A stretch of DNA of 64,000 nucleotides from JBMOJK01 sp049315825 (GCA_049315825.1 JBMOJK010000001.1:62001-126000), one strand, 5' to 3'. Positions 48,503-57,984 are shown, numbered from the stretch's first letter. Notes: generated by a model from the sequence alone, not told the origin. Program-made: numbers and translations.

Positions 48503-49867
48503 ATGTCACATCTACACCTTATTGGAGCCGGCGGAATCGGCGTTTCTGCGATTGGGAGGTATTATAAATCTCTCGGTTGGACCGTGTCTGGTTCGGATGG
48601 AGCATCGAGTGATGTTACACAGGATCTTGAACGAGAAGGCATCACCATCATGATCGGCCACAAAGCAGAGAACCTGCCCGAAAATACCGATCTTGTTGTG
48701 TATTCTGAAGCGATCATCACCAAGCCAGACCTCAGTAAGGAAGAGCAACTCCTTGCCAATCCTGAGCTTCGTAGGGCCAAGGAAAAAGGTATCAAGCACC
48801 GCTCCTATCCAGAATCCCTCGGTGATATCGCCAATCCAAAATACGAGATTGCTGTAACCGGAAGTCATGGAAAATCCACAACGACAGGATTCATTTCAGT
48901 AATGCTTGCGAATTCTTCGAAAGGTGGGTCTACCATTGTTGGGACAAAGCTCTCAAACTTCGGCGGAACGAACCTCCGAAGTGATCCTGCGAGTCCGTAT
49001 TTTGCGATCGAAGCCTGTGAATATCGCAGATCATTCCTCCACTACACTCCAGAAATCGCCGTGATCACGAACATCGACCTTGATCACCTCGACTACTACA
49101 AGGATGTTGAAGACTACGTCTCAGCCTTTGTTTCTTTCGTAGAAAATACTAAAACTGCGGTTGTACTTCCTGCGAACGACGCAAACTGCAAGAAGCTCTA
49201 CGAACGAGTTTCAGAAACAAAACGCACTGCGCTCAAGTGGTATTTTGTTGAGCAAGATAGCTACACAGTAGACGGAAAGAAATATCCGATCCCAAAGCTC
49301 ACACTCAAGGTTCCTGGTGATCACCTCGCGTTCGATGCCAATCTCGCCTACACAGTGGGTCAGATCATCGAGATGAAACAAGATGAAATCACGAGCGGAC
49401 TCGAGGCATACTCAGGTGCATGGCGACGCAGCGAACTCGTCGGTGAAACCGAGAACGGTAACCTCGTCTATTCAGACTATGGCCACCATCCAAACGAGAT
49501 CACTCCGACTCTCAAAGCGATCAAAGAGGCAAATCCTGATCGCTTCTTCATCGTAATTTTCCAGCCACACCAATACTCACGAACTCGTGAACTCTTAGAT
49601 GAATTTGCAACCTGTTTCAGTGATGCAGATGAGCTCATTGTACCAAATATTTATTTCTCACGAGATAAGAAAGAAGACGTTGAGTGGATGACCGTTGATC
49701 GACTCCTCGATGCGATCGAGCCACACAATCCAAACCTCACCGACGGTGAAGGGCTTGAGAACACTGAAGGAATCATCCTCCAGCTCGACGAAGAAAATCC
49801 AGGAAGACTTCTCTTCCTCCTGCTTGGAGCCGGAAACGTAGACAGTCTTCGATATAACATACTTTAA
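48503..49867 (+). CDS. murC: UDP-N-acetylmuramate--L-alanine ligase
   Basis: First amino-acid-adding enzyme of peptidoglycan synthesis. 454 residues: N-terminal LHLIGAGGIGVSAIGRYYKS, ATP loop AVTGSHGKSTTTGFIS, FAIEACEYRRSFLHYTPEIA, DLDHLDYYKDVEDY and SDYGHHPNEITPTLKAIKE. The frame is open to 48416, but MSHLHLIGAGGIG at 48503 is the family start, 26 bases after the sigma-like gene. No TGA codons although its neighbour murD has six. Confidence 0.96.
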   Translation: MSHLHLIGAGGIGVSAIGRYYKSLGWTVSGSDGASSDVTQDLEREGITIMIGHKAENLPENTDLVVYSEAIITKPDLSKEEQLLANPELRRAKEKGIKHRSYPESLGDIANPKYEIAVTGSHGKSTTTGFISVMLANSSKGGSTIVGTKLSNFGGTNLRSDPASPYFAIEACEYRRSFLHYTPEIAVITNIDLDHLDYYKDVEDYVSAFVSFVENTKTAVVLPANDANCKKLYERVSETKRTALKWYFVEQDSYTVDGKKYPIPKLTLKVPGDHLAFDANLAYTVGQIIEMKQDEITSGLEAYSGAWRRSELVGETENGNLVYSDYGHHPNEITPTLKAIKEANPDRFFIVIFQPHQYSRTRELLDEFATCFSDADELIVPNIYFSRDKKEDVEWMTVDRLLDAIEPHNPNLTDGEGLENTEGIILQLDEENPGRLLFLLLGAGNVDSLRYNIL

Positions 49868-49873
49868 TTCACC

Positions 49874-50314
49874 GTGGAACACATCCCATTCGCCCTCATC
49901 AAGGCCCGTGCCGTCATCATGCACGAAGACAAGATTTTTCTTGGTAAACTCAATAACCCTGCCAATTTCTACTGTCTTCCAGGAGGAACACTCGAAAAAA
50001 ACGAAGACCTTGTAAGCGGGCTAAAACGTGAAATGTTTGAAGAACTTGGGGTTGAGGCAAAGATTGGTCCACTCGTTTATACACAGCAGATTATTCGGGA
50101 AAATGAGAGTAAATTTGATTTCTGGTATTGGATCGAAAACCCAGAAGATTTCCTAGATGTAGACCTCAGCAAGGCGAGTCATGGATTCGAACACTCGGAA
50201 GTTGGATTCTATGATCCAAGCATGCTCGATGCACCATACAGACCAGAGATCCTCCCTGAACTCATGAAGATATGGCATGAAAAAGGACCAGTGTTCATAC
50301 AAGAAATGCAGTAA
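49874..50314 (+). CDS. NUDIX hydrolase
   Basis: 146 residues, GTG start 6 bases after the murC stop. Nudix box GTLEKNEDLVSGLKREMFEE-LG gives G-x5-E-x7-RE-x2-EE-x-G. Hydrolyses a nucleoside diphosphate linked to some group; the substrate is unknown. Last gene of the murD-murC operon, ahead of a terminator. Confidence 0.88.
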   Translation: MEHIPFALIKARAVIMHEDKIFLGKLNNPANFYCLPGGTLEKNEDLVSGLKREMFEELGVEAKIGPLVYTQQIIRENESKFDFWYWIENPEDFLDVDLSKASHGFEHSEVGFYDPSMLDAPYRPEILPELMKIWHEKGPVFIQEMQ

Positions 50315-50344
50315 AAAAACACCCCGATCGGGGTGTTTTTTTAC
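50313..50344. terminator. Bidirectional terminator between the nudix and transglycosylase-like genes
   Basis: AAAAAAACACCCC-GATC-GGGGTGTTTTTTT. Confidence 0.85.
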
Positions 50345-51237
50345 GCTACAAGAGAATAGTCTATTAGATGAATATTTTCTTCGCTTGGTGGCTTCGTTGC
50401 TGACCGAGCTGCTTGTTTCTGTAGCATATCAGCAATCAAAACAGTAGAGGCGTAAATGTCTCGGTACTCAAGACCATGCTTTGCAGCAACATTTCCGTTG
50501 TAGTTTCGTAGTGAGATATATTCTTTTAGGAGATCCTTTGACCCCTGAATCTGAGAAAGAGATGTCACAATCTTCTCAGGAGATGCTGATGGATAGATTT
50601 CTCGCACTTTTTTATACACAGACTGTAGTAGTTCGGGCGACTGAGAAATCTTGTGCAATGCATTACTAGATGAACTTGTCTTATTGGAGTCCACTACCCT
50701 TTGAGCTCTTGCCTCATGAAATTTAAGAAAGACATTTCCAATTACGAGATTTACAATTGGGTGCCCCCGAAGCTTAATAAGTTCGGAAATCAAGGATTTA
50801 ACCTGCTTCAGGTTATGTGAATCAGGATTCTGTGTTATTTCAATCAAATCAATGAGCGGTTTTGGGGTGTTTTTGGGAAACTCTTTAAGTTCCAACTTTT
50901 CCAAAATCGGAGCATACAATTTAAAGCGCTTTCCGAGGTCTCGTACGGGATGAGTATTGAGCTGCATGAGTCACTCTGATCATCCACTACTACGCGCAAC
51001 AGGGGTAACTCGGGACTCTAAGGCCATAAGCATTTCAGATTTTCCTGGATCCACTCCAAGTGCATCAGTAATAGACGAAAATACCTCTCAGTATGTCTCA
51101 TGGAAGCTTTTCTTATTCTCATCGAGTGAGCGCATGGAATTATTCTTGAGAGCGCTCTTGGATGATCTTTTTTCTCTGGATTCATCAAGCATCGCTAGTT
51201 GATAATCCGTTGTATGAGTTGCTAGTTTTTCTGACAT
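50341..51237 (-). CDS. Lytic-transglycosylase-like (SLT/lysozyme fold) protein
   Basis: 298 residues with three TGA codons, ATG at 51237. The central region MLMALESRVTPVARSSGGSE, then a TGA-coded Gly and LMQLNTHPVRDLGK, matches the SLT signature (catalytic Glu in ALES; A-xSxxGxxGLMQL). HPIVNLVIGNVFLKF later fits the NIxxGxxYL helix. Two of the signature glycines are TGA codons, so the motif is hidden under the standard code. There is no signal peptide; the first 60 residues are charged and helical. Cutting glycan strands is likely, but the export route is unclear. Confidence 0.7.
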
Positions 51238-51325
51238 ACCTCCAGCCTACCAAATTCGGTTTTTTCGTGCAAGAAAAAGCAAAGAAATAACCTTACGAAC
51301 AAAACGCTACCGAAATTGGCCCAGT

Positions 51326-51580
51326 CTTCTATTCAATTCCCACAAAAAAACTCCAAGGATCTAGATCCTTGGAGTCTTGAGTTGTGCTTGTCTGGAGCCG
51401 GTGGCGGGAATTGTTCTTCTCGGCGCTTCGCACCTGCCAGAGACGGCTCGGGCACGAATCCGCTTGGGCGGATTCTCTCGCTGCGCTCGACCCTCTATTC
51501 AATTCCTAAATAAAAGACCCTGCAGACCAAAGTCTTCAGAGTCTTATTAGATGCTTGTCTGGAGCCGGTGGCGGGAATTG
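51326..51580 (-). repeat. tRNA-Thr 3'-end repeat unit with inverted T-arm copies and hairpins
   Basis: A 29-base block covering the tRNA-Thr T-arm 3' side, acceptor, CCA and following GACAAGCA is present at 51552-51580 (partly in the tRNA) and again at 51385-51413, 167 bases downstream in tRNA direction. After each comes a hairpin and then GGAATTGAATAGA (complement of about 51490-51502 and 51328-51340), an inverted T-arm core. In between lie hairpin GAATCCGC/GCGGATTC (51456-51475) and linker GTGCCCGAGCCGTC (complement of 51442-51455). The order and linker match the tRNA-Ser array at 14.5 kb. Confidence 0.8.
51341..51376 (-). terminator. Terminator at the distal end of the tRNA-Thr repeat
   Basis: On the minus strand ACTCCAAGGATCTAGATCCTTGGAGT followed by seven T and G. 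Confidence 0.75.
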
Positions 51581-51634
51581 AACCCGCGACCTCTCCCTTA
51601 CCATGGGAACGCTCTACCACTGAGCCACACCGGC
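51560..51634 (-). tRNA. tRNA-Thr (anticodon GGT)
   Basis: 75 bases with encoded CCA. GCCGGTG pairs with CACCGGC. D-arm GCTCAGTGGTAGAGC; anticodon loop ATGGTAA; T-arm GCGGGTTCAATTCCCGC. The 5' end directly abuts the hemW stop codon. Confidence 0.95.
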
Positions 51635-52696
51635 CTATAAAAGCTCGCTCATTATATGATCGAGGACGAAAATTCAAGTGAGAGTTGGACGAAGTAGGTC
51701 ATCTCGGTATTCGAGGTGTCATGCAGCGAGGAGTTCATCGAGTTTTGCAGCATCCGTGATCATGCTTGGATCAAGCGAAAATGTTCGGAGTCCGAACATA
51801 GCAGATTCCAGCGCGATCTCGGAGGATTTGAGTGTTTCGTCTTCGACAACATCGCCACGGTAGTATCCTGCAAATGACGCTGTATTTTCGAATCTCCTCC
51901 CTTCCCAATAACTTGCAGCCGAAAGCCCAAAACCACGAACATTCTGGTGCGACCAGTAGGCACGATTGTGTCGACTCTCATATCCAGGAAGTGCAAAGTT
52001 CGAGATCTCATAGTGATGAAATCCACGTTCTTGTTCGAGATATCGCACGATCTCTGAATACTCCTGAGTCATCGCAGTATCGCTGATACCGAGGGATTTC
52101 CAGTCTTTAGGGTAGTCGCCTTTTTCGAGGAAATAGACAGATGTATGTGTAAGAAATGGATACCTTGTATGAAGGTCTCGGATATCCGCAAGGACAGCAC
52201 CTTCTTTTGCATGCGGGAGCCCAAGGATAAAGTCTGCATTTACATTTCCAAACTCAGCCCTTTCTATCGCATCAAACGCATCAAAAATCGTCGCCCGAGA
52301 TGAGCGATGGACGGCCTTGAGTGTTTCATCACTGAGAGACTGCACTCCGAGTGAGAGACGATTGACTCCGAGGGATTTCAGAGATCGGACATACAACTCA
52401 GTGATATCTTCTGGGTTCGCTTCGAATGCGATCTCGATATTCACATCTCGCATGGACAGTGGAAAGCGCGAAAGGATGGTTTCGAGTTGCTTTGGAGAAA
52501 GCACACTGGGTGTTCCACCACCAAAATAGATTGAGCGAATGGTTTCATTGGGTCTACTCGCAATCCATAGATCAATTTCTTGGCACAATACCGTGATATA
52601 TCTCGCGATTTTTGCTTCTTGTACGAATGGCGTGAGCGCAAATTTGCAGTACGGACACTTCTGTCTACAAAATGGGATATGGATGTATGTGTACAT
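51635..52696 (-). CDS. hemW: HemW-type radical SAM heme chaperone / coproporphyrinogen oxidase-like
   Basis: 353 residues with two TGA codons near the end (51719-51721 and 14 residues later). Radical SAM cluster YIHIPFCRQKCPYCKF (CxxxCxxC), SIYFGGGTPSVLSPKQL, RLSLGVQSLSDETLKAVHR, NADFILGLPHAK, and C-terminal LRPTLT-G-IFVLDHIMSELL, which fits the HemW end. HemW delivers heme; true HemN makes protoporphyrinogen. Length and motif order favour HemW. The TAG is immediately followed by the first base of tRNA-Thr. Confidence 0.9.
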
Positions 52697-52779
52697 TTTG
52701 CGCGAAGTATTGAGTAGTGAATCGAATCTAAATTACGATGAAGGCAAATATTGTCAAAGTAGTGCAATTCTCTTTATGT

Positions 52780-52807
52780 TTGACAGTATAGTACGAAAGA
52801 TTATAAC
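52780..52807 (+). promoter_or_regulatory. Promoter of the 119-aa gene
   Basis: TTGACA, 16 bases, TATAAC, one of the closest consensus matches in the window. Confidence 0.55.
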
Positions 52808-52843
52808 TATCGGACAACAAACACCAACACCTCGGAGACATCA

Positions 52844-53203
52844 ATGGAAAATCCATCAAATCTCGCCGTAATAGAAAGTATACTCCACACCAACGAAGGT
52901 ACCACAACCGGCAAAGGAATCATATTTTCGCGCAATGAAAAACCGGTGATAGTCAAACTAGAACCAATCCTGCATAGGCTGCATGCCTGGGAAGGACGTG
53001 CTCTTGAAGAACCATCCGCTTCCCTGCCACTGATTCGGGTAGTTGCTGAAATAAAACACATCCCCGATCGAAAGGATATTTCATTTATCCTTGGCTTCCG
53101 TGGATCAGATGGCTTTTGCTTGGAGGCACGGATACTCAAAGAGTACGCAGCGTACATCAGAGTATTCGAAAAAAATCTATCAGCTCTTGTAACAATAGCC
53201 TAA
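52844..53203 (+). CDS. Hypothetical protein (119 aa)
   Basis: Not recognised. Small soluble alpha/beta-looking protein (LAVIESILHTNEGTTTGKGI; LIRVVAEIKHIPDRKDISFI), no cysteine clusters, no membrane segment. Clear GGAG 9 bases before the ATG and a near-consensus promoter. No TGA codons. Followed by its own terminator, so a single-gene unit. Confidence 0.6.
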   Translation: MENPSNLAVIESILHTNEGTTTGKGIIFSRNEKPVIVKLEPILHRLHAWEGRALEEPSASLPLIRVVAEIKHIPDRKDISFILGFRGSDGFCLEARILKEYAAYIRVFEKNLSALVTIA

Positions 53204-53226
53204 AAAGCCCTTGCTACAAAAGCTTG

Positions 53227-53250
53227 GGAAGCACTATGCTTCCTTTTTTT
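53227..53250 (+). terminator. Terminator after the 119-aa gene
   Basis: GGAAGCA-CTA-TGCTTCC followed by TTTTTTT. Confidence 0.8.
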
Positions 53251-53260
53251 ATGCCCAATT

Positions 53261-53884
53261 TTAGAGATAGGCACTCAGGATGACCTCGATATGTTCAGCA
53301 CAGGTTTCTACATCCTTGCTTGCATCGATGGTGTATACACGCTTCCCTTCGCTCGCCCAGAGTGCAAGAAGTGGGATCGTATTCGCATAAAATGTATCGA
53401 TGCGCTTTGCGACCGCCTCAGGATTGTCATCCTCGCGGTGCACGAGACGGTTTCCAGTAAATGGACTAAAATCCCCGACAAAGTTCGCAGGAAAACTCTC
53501 ACCCGTCACCGGATCAATACGTCGGTTTGCAAGACGCTCGATCGCTTTATCTCGTGGGAGATCGAGGAAGATGATCATGTATTCTGGGAACACATTATCA
53601 AAAAGATCCTTTTGTTCTTTAGAGCGTGGAATTCCATCGAATACGACAGGTTTGTCGTTGTGGTGTTCGCGATAGTGGATGAGGATTTTCTCGACCAAAG
53701 CATTGGGTACGAGCGATCCTTCAGACAGGAGTTTTGCAACTTCGGCAGACTGTGGTTCTTGCAGTCCTGCGAAATTACGAAGCTTCTGCCCCATTTCAAA
53801 AAAATGGTGACCGTGTGATTCTACGATTTTTCGAGCCATAGTCCCTTTCCCTGATCCTTGGATTCCTACGAGGACGATATTCAT
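53261..53884 (-). CDS. adk: Adenylate kinase
   Basis: Interconverts AMP + ATP and 2 ADP. 207 residues: P-loop IVLVGIQGSGKGTMARKI, NMP-binding FEMGQKLRNF, VVFDGIPRSKEQKDL, LANRRIDPVTGESFPANFVG in the LID, and DDNPEAVAKRIDTFYANT. The LID has no CxxC zinc site. The frame is open to 53902; MNIVLVGIQGSGKGT at 53884 is the natural start. Just downstream of rnpB on the same strand. Confidence 0.95.
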   Translation of the reverse strand: MNIVLVGIQGSGKGTMARKIVESHGHHFFEMGQKLRNFAGLQEPQSAEVAKLLSEGSLVPNALVEKILIHYREHHNDKPVVFDGIPRSKEQKDLFDNVFPEYMIIFLDLPRDKAIERLANRRIDPVTGESFPANFVGDFSPFTGNRLVHREDDNPEAVAKRIDTFYANTIPLLALWASEGKRVYTIDASKDVETCAEHIEVILSAYL

Positions 53885-53911
53885 AGATAGCGAATTTATC
53901 AAAAACTAAAT

Positions 53912-54309
53912 GTCCACAGCCTCATAAGCCGGATTCTGTACTTCACTCTCAATCTCTCTGGGCGTTTCGTCGCCGAAGGCCTCAAGCAGGGTATACGCTG
54001 GGAAGTCTCGGACCCTTTACCCCTTTGTACCATTCCCCTTGCACCACATGGGGTTTACCAACGAACGTACATTACTGTACGTGTCCTCGTGTAGCTTGCG
54101 CACGTCACGAGGCTTTTCACCTTTCTCCTGCCGAAGCAGAATAGTATAGTCTCTGTGGTACTTTCCGTACAGCTGTCTTATGAATTATACACAACTGCCG
54201 CAGTCGTTATCTGCCATGCTTTCCGAGTGGTGTCCAGACTTTCCTCCCCACGACCTCCCGACATGGCTGCATGCAAAGAAAACGTGGGGTAGAGAGTGTT
54301 GCTGTGGAC
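53912..54309 (-). ncRNA. rnpB: RNase P RNA
   Basis: Catalytic RNA that trims tRNA 5' ends. Conserved core elements on the minus strand: GAGGAAAGTCTGGACACC (CR-I, near 54240) and ACAGAATCCGGCTTAT (CR-V, near 53935). The ends pair perfectly as helix P1: GTCCACAGC (54309-54301) with GCTGTGGAC (53920-53912). CCCCACG...CGTGGGG forms the next helix. About 398 nt. Confidence 0.93.
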
Positions 54310-54316
54310 GCGGAAG

Positions 54317-54344
54317 ATTCTACGGGGCTTCCGCCCGAAAGCAA
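54317..54344 (-). promoter_or_regulatory. Promoter of rnpB
   Basis: Minus strand TTGCTT (54339-54344), 16 bases, TAGAAT (54317-54322), placing the start 7 bases on at about 54310, which agrees with the 5' end inferred from helix P1. Confidence 0.6.
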
Positions 54345-54399
54345 AGGTTTTTGTCTTCGTACTAAGTTGGCTATACTTTTGCAATCTTAACTTCACTTT

Positions 54400-55638
54400 A
54401 TGAATATTCGCGTTGTATCAGTACTCCTTGCTGCCATTGTACTTGCAGGATGTACCAATCCATTTGCCAAGAAGGACGACTTCCAGACTGTAGTAAAATC
54501 ACACTTTACAGCACTCGGAAAGAGCATGAACACTGAGTCATTTGAGAATTTTATCGGGAAAACTACCTTCGATGGAAATCTCACGGCGCAGAGCAAGAAT
54601 CAAGGCTTCGCGATTGATTTCAAATCTGAAAGCAAAGTACACCTCAGCGACTCAGAGACCTCACTCAATCTCAGTGGAAGCCTCAATGCACCAGGCATGC
54701 CAGCGATGGGAGCACAAGCAGTTTTGGGTGCTATTTTTGCATCAGGAACGGGGTATGTAAAACTCGATAAATTCGAACTGACAGGAAATGAGAAGAACCC
54801 AATGTTCGATGGCATGGTTGAAAATGCTATGCAAAGCTACGGAGGTAAGTGGCTCACACTCCCCGCAGGAGACAAATCTACTCTCATAAATGCTCACACA
54901 AATCCACTTGCTATCAAGGCAGCATTCGAAAATCATCCAGTACTTGCGATGACAAAGGATCTTGGATACAACGAAGGAAAGTACAACTATGAAGTCAGCC
55001 TTGATAATACTCAGGCCCTCGCCCTTACAGAAGAACTCCACAAGATTCTTACAGGAACTGGACTTACAACAGAAGCACTTACGGCAACCAAAAAGGACCT
55101 CGAGAACACAAAGCTCACTGGTACACTCTCAGTAGATAACAACAATCGAGCATACGGTTCATTCCAAGGAAATATCACCGTTACAAGCTCTGCATCTGGA
55201 AGCACCACTCCACCTGAAGTAGTTGCTATCTCATACAATAACTCAGCGGATAACTTTAACTTTGAAGCATCTGCAGGTGGCGAAAAGATCACTCTCGCGG
55301 TCACAAAAGAGCTCACAAAGGCAAATGGAACACTCAGCTATACAGATGCACAGAAGAAACCAACTGTGATCAAATTCACGATCGAAAAGACACTCTCTGG
55401 ATATAGTTTCAATGCTTCTGGTGACATCGATCTTCCAACAGGAGAACAGATGAATCTCAAGACAAATGGGAACCTTACTACTCAAAAAGATGCATCTATC
55501 AAAATCGAAGCACCAAAGGAAACCACAGATATGAATCAGATAATCGGATGACTCATGGGAGCACCCACTCCACAGGATGAAGCCAATGCAGCTGCACTCG
55601 TAAAGGATGTAGCCGATGATATCGCACCGCTCGAATAA
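54400..55638 (+). CDS. Large lipoprotein of unknown function
   Basis: 412 residues. Type II signal peptide NIRVVSVLLAAIVLAGC with lipobox LAGC. The mature part is beta-rich with alternating Ser/Thr/Asn (TSLNLSGSLNAPGMP; NLTTQKDASIKIEAPKETT), the pattern of a surface beta-barrel or LolA/LppX-like fold; no family can be named. One TGA (55549-55551), after which 28 more residues lead to TAA. Faces outward on the cell membrane. Confidence 0.75.
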
Positions 55639-55642
55639 CATG

Positions 55643-55687
55643 CACAAAAAAATCCCCCTTCTCATATATAAGAAGGGGGATTTTTTA
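55643..55687. terminator. Bidirectional terminator between the lipoprotein and exonuclease genes
   Basis: AAAAAAATCCCCCTTCT-CATATATA-AGAAGGGGGATTTTTT. The exonuclease stop overlaps its edge. Confidence 0.85.
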
Positions 55688-56287
55688 GAAAAGTCGCATG
55701 AGACTGGATTCTTCGAGTTCAATGACACCGCGCTTTACGAGCTCACCGAAAGATTTTGCAGTTGCTTCCACGTCGATCATCGCGTTGTGGGCTCATTCGA
55801 ACCAAGTACCAAAGAGATGCTTGTGCAGTTCACTGAGCTTTGGAGCCTTAAATCCAAAGCCTCTTCCTTGTAGTTTACAGTACTCGGTAGAGGATCGCAT
55901 GGTACAGAGTGATTTCATCGGCTGGTAGTCCCCTGGATGCCCGATACGTGCGAGTTCATCACGAATCACCTGTTCATCGTATTCGATATTGTGTCCGACT
56001 ACGACATCTGTTGTATTGAGGTATTTGAGAAATGTCTGGAATACTTCCTCGACATATGGCGCATTTTCTACATCCTTATCGTAGATACCATGGACCTGTG
56101 ATGCTCCAAATGGAATCGAGATTCGTGGCTTTACAAAAATATTCACGCGCTCGATTTCCTCGAAACCGTTTTCACGCGAAATATTGCCAAGAATCCCGGC
56201 GAATTGAACGATATACGGCTGCTGATCCAGGGTTCCCCCCTTCACGCTAAATCCCGTTGTTTCCGTGTCGAATACAAATGCTTTCAT
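55685..56287 (-). CDS. DnaQ-like DEDDh 3'-5' exonuclease
   Basis: 200 residues. Exo I AFVFDTETTGF (D and E), Exo II VVVGHNIEYDEQVI, Exo III FE-G-AHNAMIDVEATAKSF (H and D), with the Gly before AHNA encoded by TGA (55793-55795). Family members proofread DNA or trim RNA. No polymerase is fused or adjacent. MKAFVFDTETTG at 56287 is the preferred start; the frame is open to 56323. Confidence 0.9.
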
Positions 56288-56336
56288 GGGCATGGATGGT
56301 ATGGAAGAAGGGGTGAAAATCAAGCCTCACAAAAAC

Positions 56337-56370
56337 AAAAAAACACAGTATTCAATCCTGTGTTTTTTTG
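56337..56370. terminator. Terminator-like hairpin upstream of the exonuclease gene
   Basis: AAAAAAACACAG-TATTCAATC-CTGTGTTTTTTT. Confidence 0.65.
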
Positions 56371-56417
56371 TGTCTAAGCCCACCCTAGGAATTCTTCAAA
56401 AACTATGAGATTTGTAT

Positions 56418-56650
56418 GAAGACTGCGTACCACAGTGAGTCGTAGCGGAAGCTACGTTGAACGCGGAACGTAAAGTCTAAATGCAAAGATCGCGTTTTAG
56501 AAAATTCCAATAAAAAAAACCCTCCCGGGAAGGAGGGTTTTGTTCTGCTAAAGAGCGATAATAATCGTGCGAAGGCTGCGCATCGGAGTGCGGTGTAGCA
56601 TTGCTACTCCAAACGAGGAAACGCAAAGTCTGAACACGAAGATCGAAGCT
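56418..56650. repeat. Two-copy structured repeat downstream of secY
   Basis: Two related segments of about 75 bases, at 56418-56492 and 56571-56645. Shared blocks: GAAGRCTGCG at the start, GTAGC...GCTAC hairpin with different loops (GGAA and ATT), AACG.GGAA.CG, AAAGTCT, and AAGATCG at the end. A terminator hairpin separates them. The second copy touches the secY stop codon, so both lie in the secY 3' untranslated region. No gene. Confidence 0.65.
56512..56541 (-). terminator. Terminator after secY
   Basis: On the minus strand AACCCTCCTT-CCCGG-GAGGGTT then a long T-run. Confidence 0.75.
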
Positions 56651-56652
56651 AT

Positions 56653-57984
56653 TTAGTAGAACTTCTTGTAGTCGTAACTCTTGAGTTCCGTATCCACACG
56701 TCGGATGAGTTCGAGAACTACGCCAACCACGATGATAAGTCCAGCTCCTGAGATGAGGAAGTCGATCTGTGAATTACCAGATACATCGATGAAACCAAAC
56801 TGATTATTAAGCTTCGTGATAATGTATGGGAAGACAGCGATGAGTGCAAGGAATGAACCTCCGAAGAAGTTGAGGTGCATGCTTGTCTTTCCGAGGTAGT
56901 CGATAGTTTCCTTTCCTGGACGGATACCTGGGATGTATCCACCTCGCTTCTGGATTGATTCTGCGATCTCACTTGGATTGAACACAATTGAGATATAGAA
57001 ATATGAGAATGCAAGGATAAGCGCGAAGTATACACCGATGTAAATCCATCCTGGATTATTCATCGAGAAGTTCTGAGTAAGGAACGTCCCGAGTTCTGCC
57101 ATTCGTCCAGCACCCTTTGTAGAGAGAATCTGACCGATAAGCGCAGGGAATGTAACGATAGAAACTGCGAAGATGATAGGAATCATACCAGCCTGGTTGA
57201 TTCGAATCGGGAAGTATGACTTCTCATCACGTCCAGTCTTTGTATAGATGAGTGGAATCTTGCGATACCCTTCCGTGAACTTAATGATCACAAACACAAC
57301 AGCAAGTGTCATGACGATGAGACCCGCGAGGAGACCGAAGTTTCCTACTGAGATATACTGTCCGATATGCTGTGGCACACCAGCGAGTACTCCAGCGAAG
57401 ATAATCATAGAAGATCCGTTTCCGATTCCTGATTCGTTGATTACGTCACTGAGCCAGAGGAGGAGCATCGTACCAGCTGTGATGAAGAGCATGGCTGGGA
57501 GTACAACATGGAGGAAATCCTTCGTATCGATGAGCATTCCACCAGTACCACCAGTTGCCGATCCTACGAGTGTGTTGATGAGGATGATCATTCCGTAACT
57601 CTGTGCGAATGCGAGAGGAAGTGCGAGATACTTTGTATAGTTATTGATCTTACGCTGCCCTTGTTCGCCTTCCTTCTTGAGAGCTTCAAGCTGAGGGATA
57701 ACAACACCGAGGAGCTGTACGATGATCACGGCGTTAATGTATGGAGAAAGCCCCATAAGAACGATCGAGAAGTGCTCGAGTCCACCACCAAGGAGTGATG
57801 CAAAGAACGCGAGCCCCTGACTTGCTTGGAGGAACTTCTGAAGGTTTGCAATAGCATCTACATTTACACCAGGAACTGGGATAATCGAAAGAAACTTATA
57901 AACAAAAACGAGACCAATAGTCACGAGTACCTTTTTGCGTACATCTTCTGAATTCCAGATGCGGGAAATATTTTTGAGAATCAT
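56653..57984 (-). CDS. secY: Preprotein translocase subunit SecY
   Basis: Central pore of the Sec channel. 443 residues, ten membrane helices; signature regions IIPVPGVNVDAI, FSIVLMGLSPYINAVIIVQL, EGYRKIPLIYTKT, FNPSEIAESIQKRGGYIPGI and LIIVVGVVLELIRRVDTELK. Separated from rplO by a terminator and served by its own promoter-like pair. No TGA codons despite about 40 glycines. Confidence 0.97.
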   Translation of the reverse strand: MILKNISRIWNSEDVRKKVLVTIGLVFVYKFLSIIPVPGVNVDAIANLQKFLQASQGLAFFASLLGGGLEHFSIVLMGLSPYINAVIIVQLLGVVIPQLEALKKEGEQGQRKINNYTKYLALPLAFAQSYGMIILINTLVGSATGGTGGMLIDTKDFLHVVLPAMLFITAGTMLLLWLSDVINESGIGNGSSMIIFAGVLAGVPQHIGQYISVGNFGLLAGLIVMTLAVVFVIIKFTEGYRKIPLIYTKTGRDEKSYFPIRINQAGMIPIIFAVSIVTFPALIGQILSTKGAGRMAELGTFLTQNFSMNNPGWIYIGVYFALILAFSYFYISIVFNPSEIAESIQKRGGYIPGIRPGKETIDYLGKTSMHLNFFGGSFLALIAVFPYIITKLNNQFGFIDVSGNSQIDFLISGAGLIIVVGVVLELIRRVDTELKSYDYKKFY

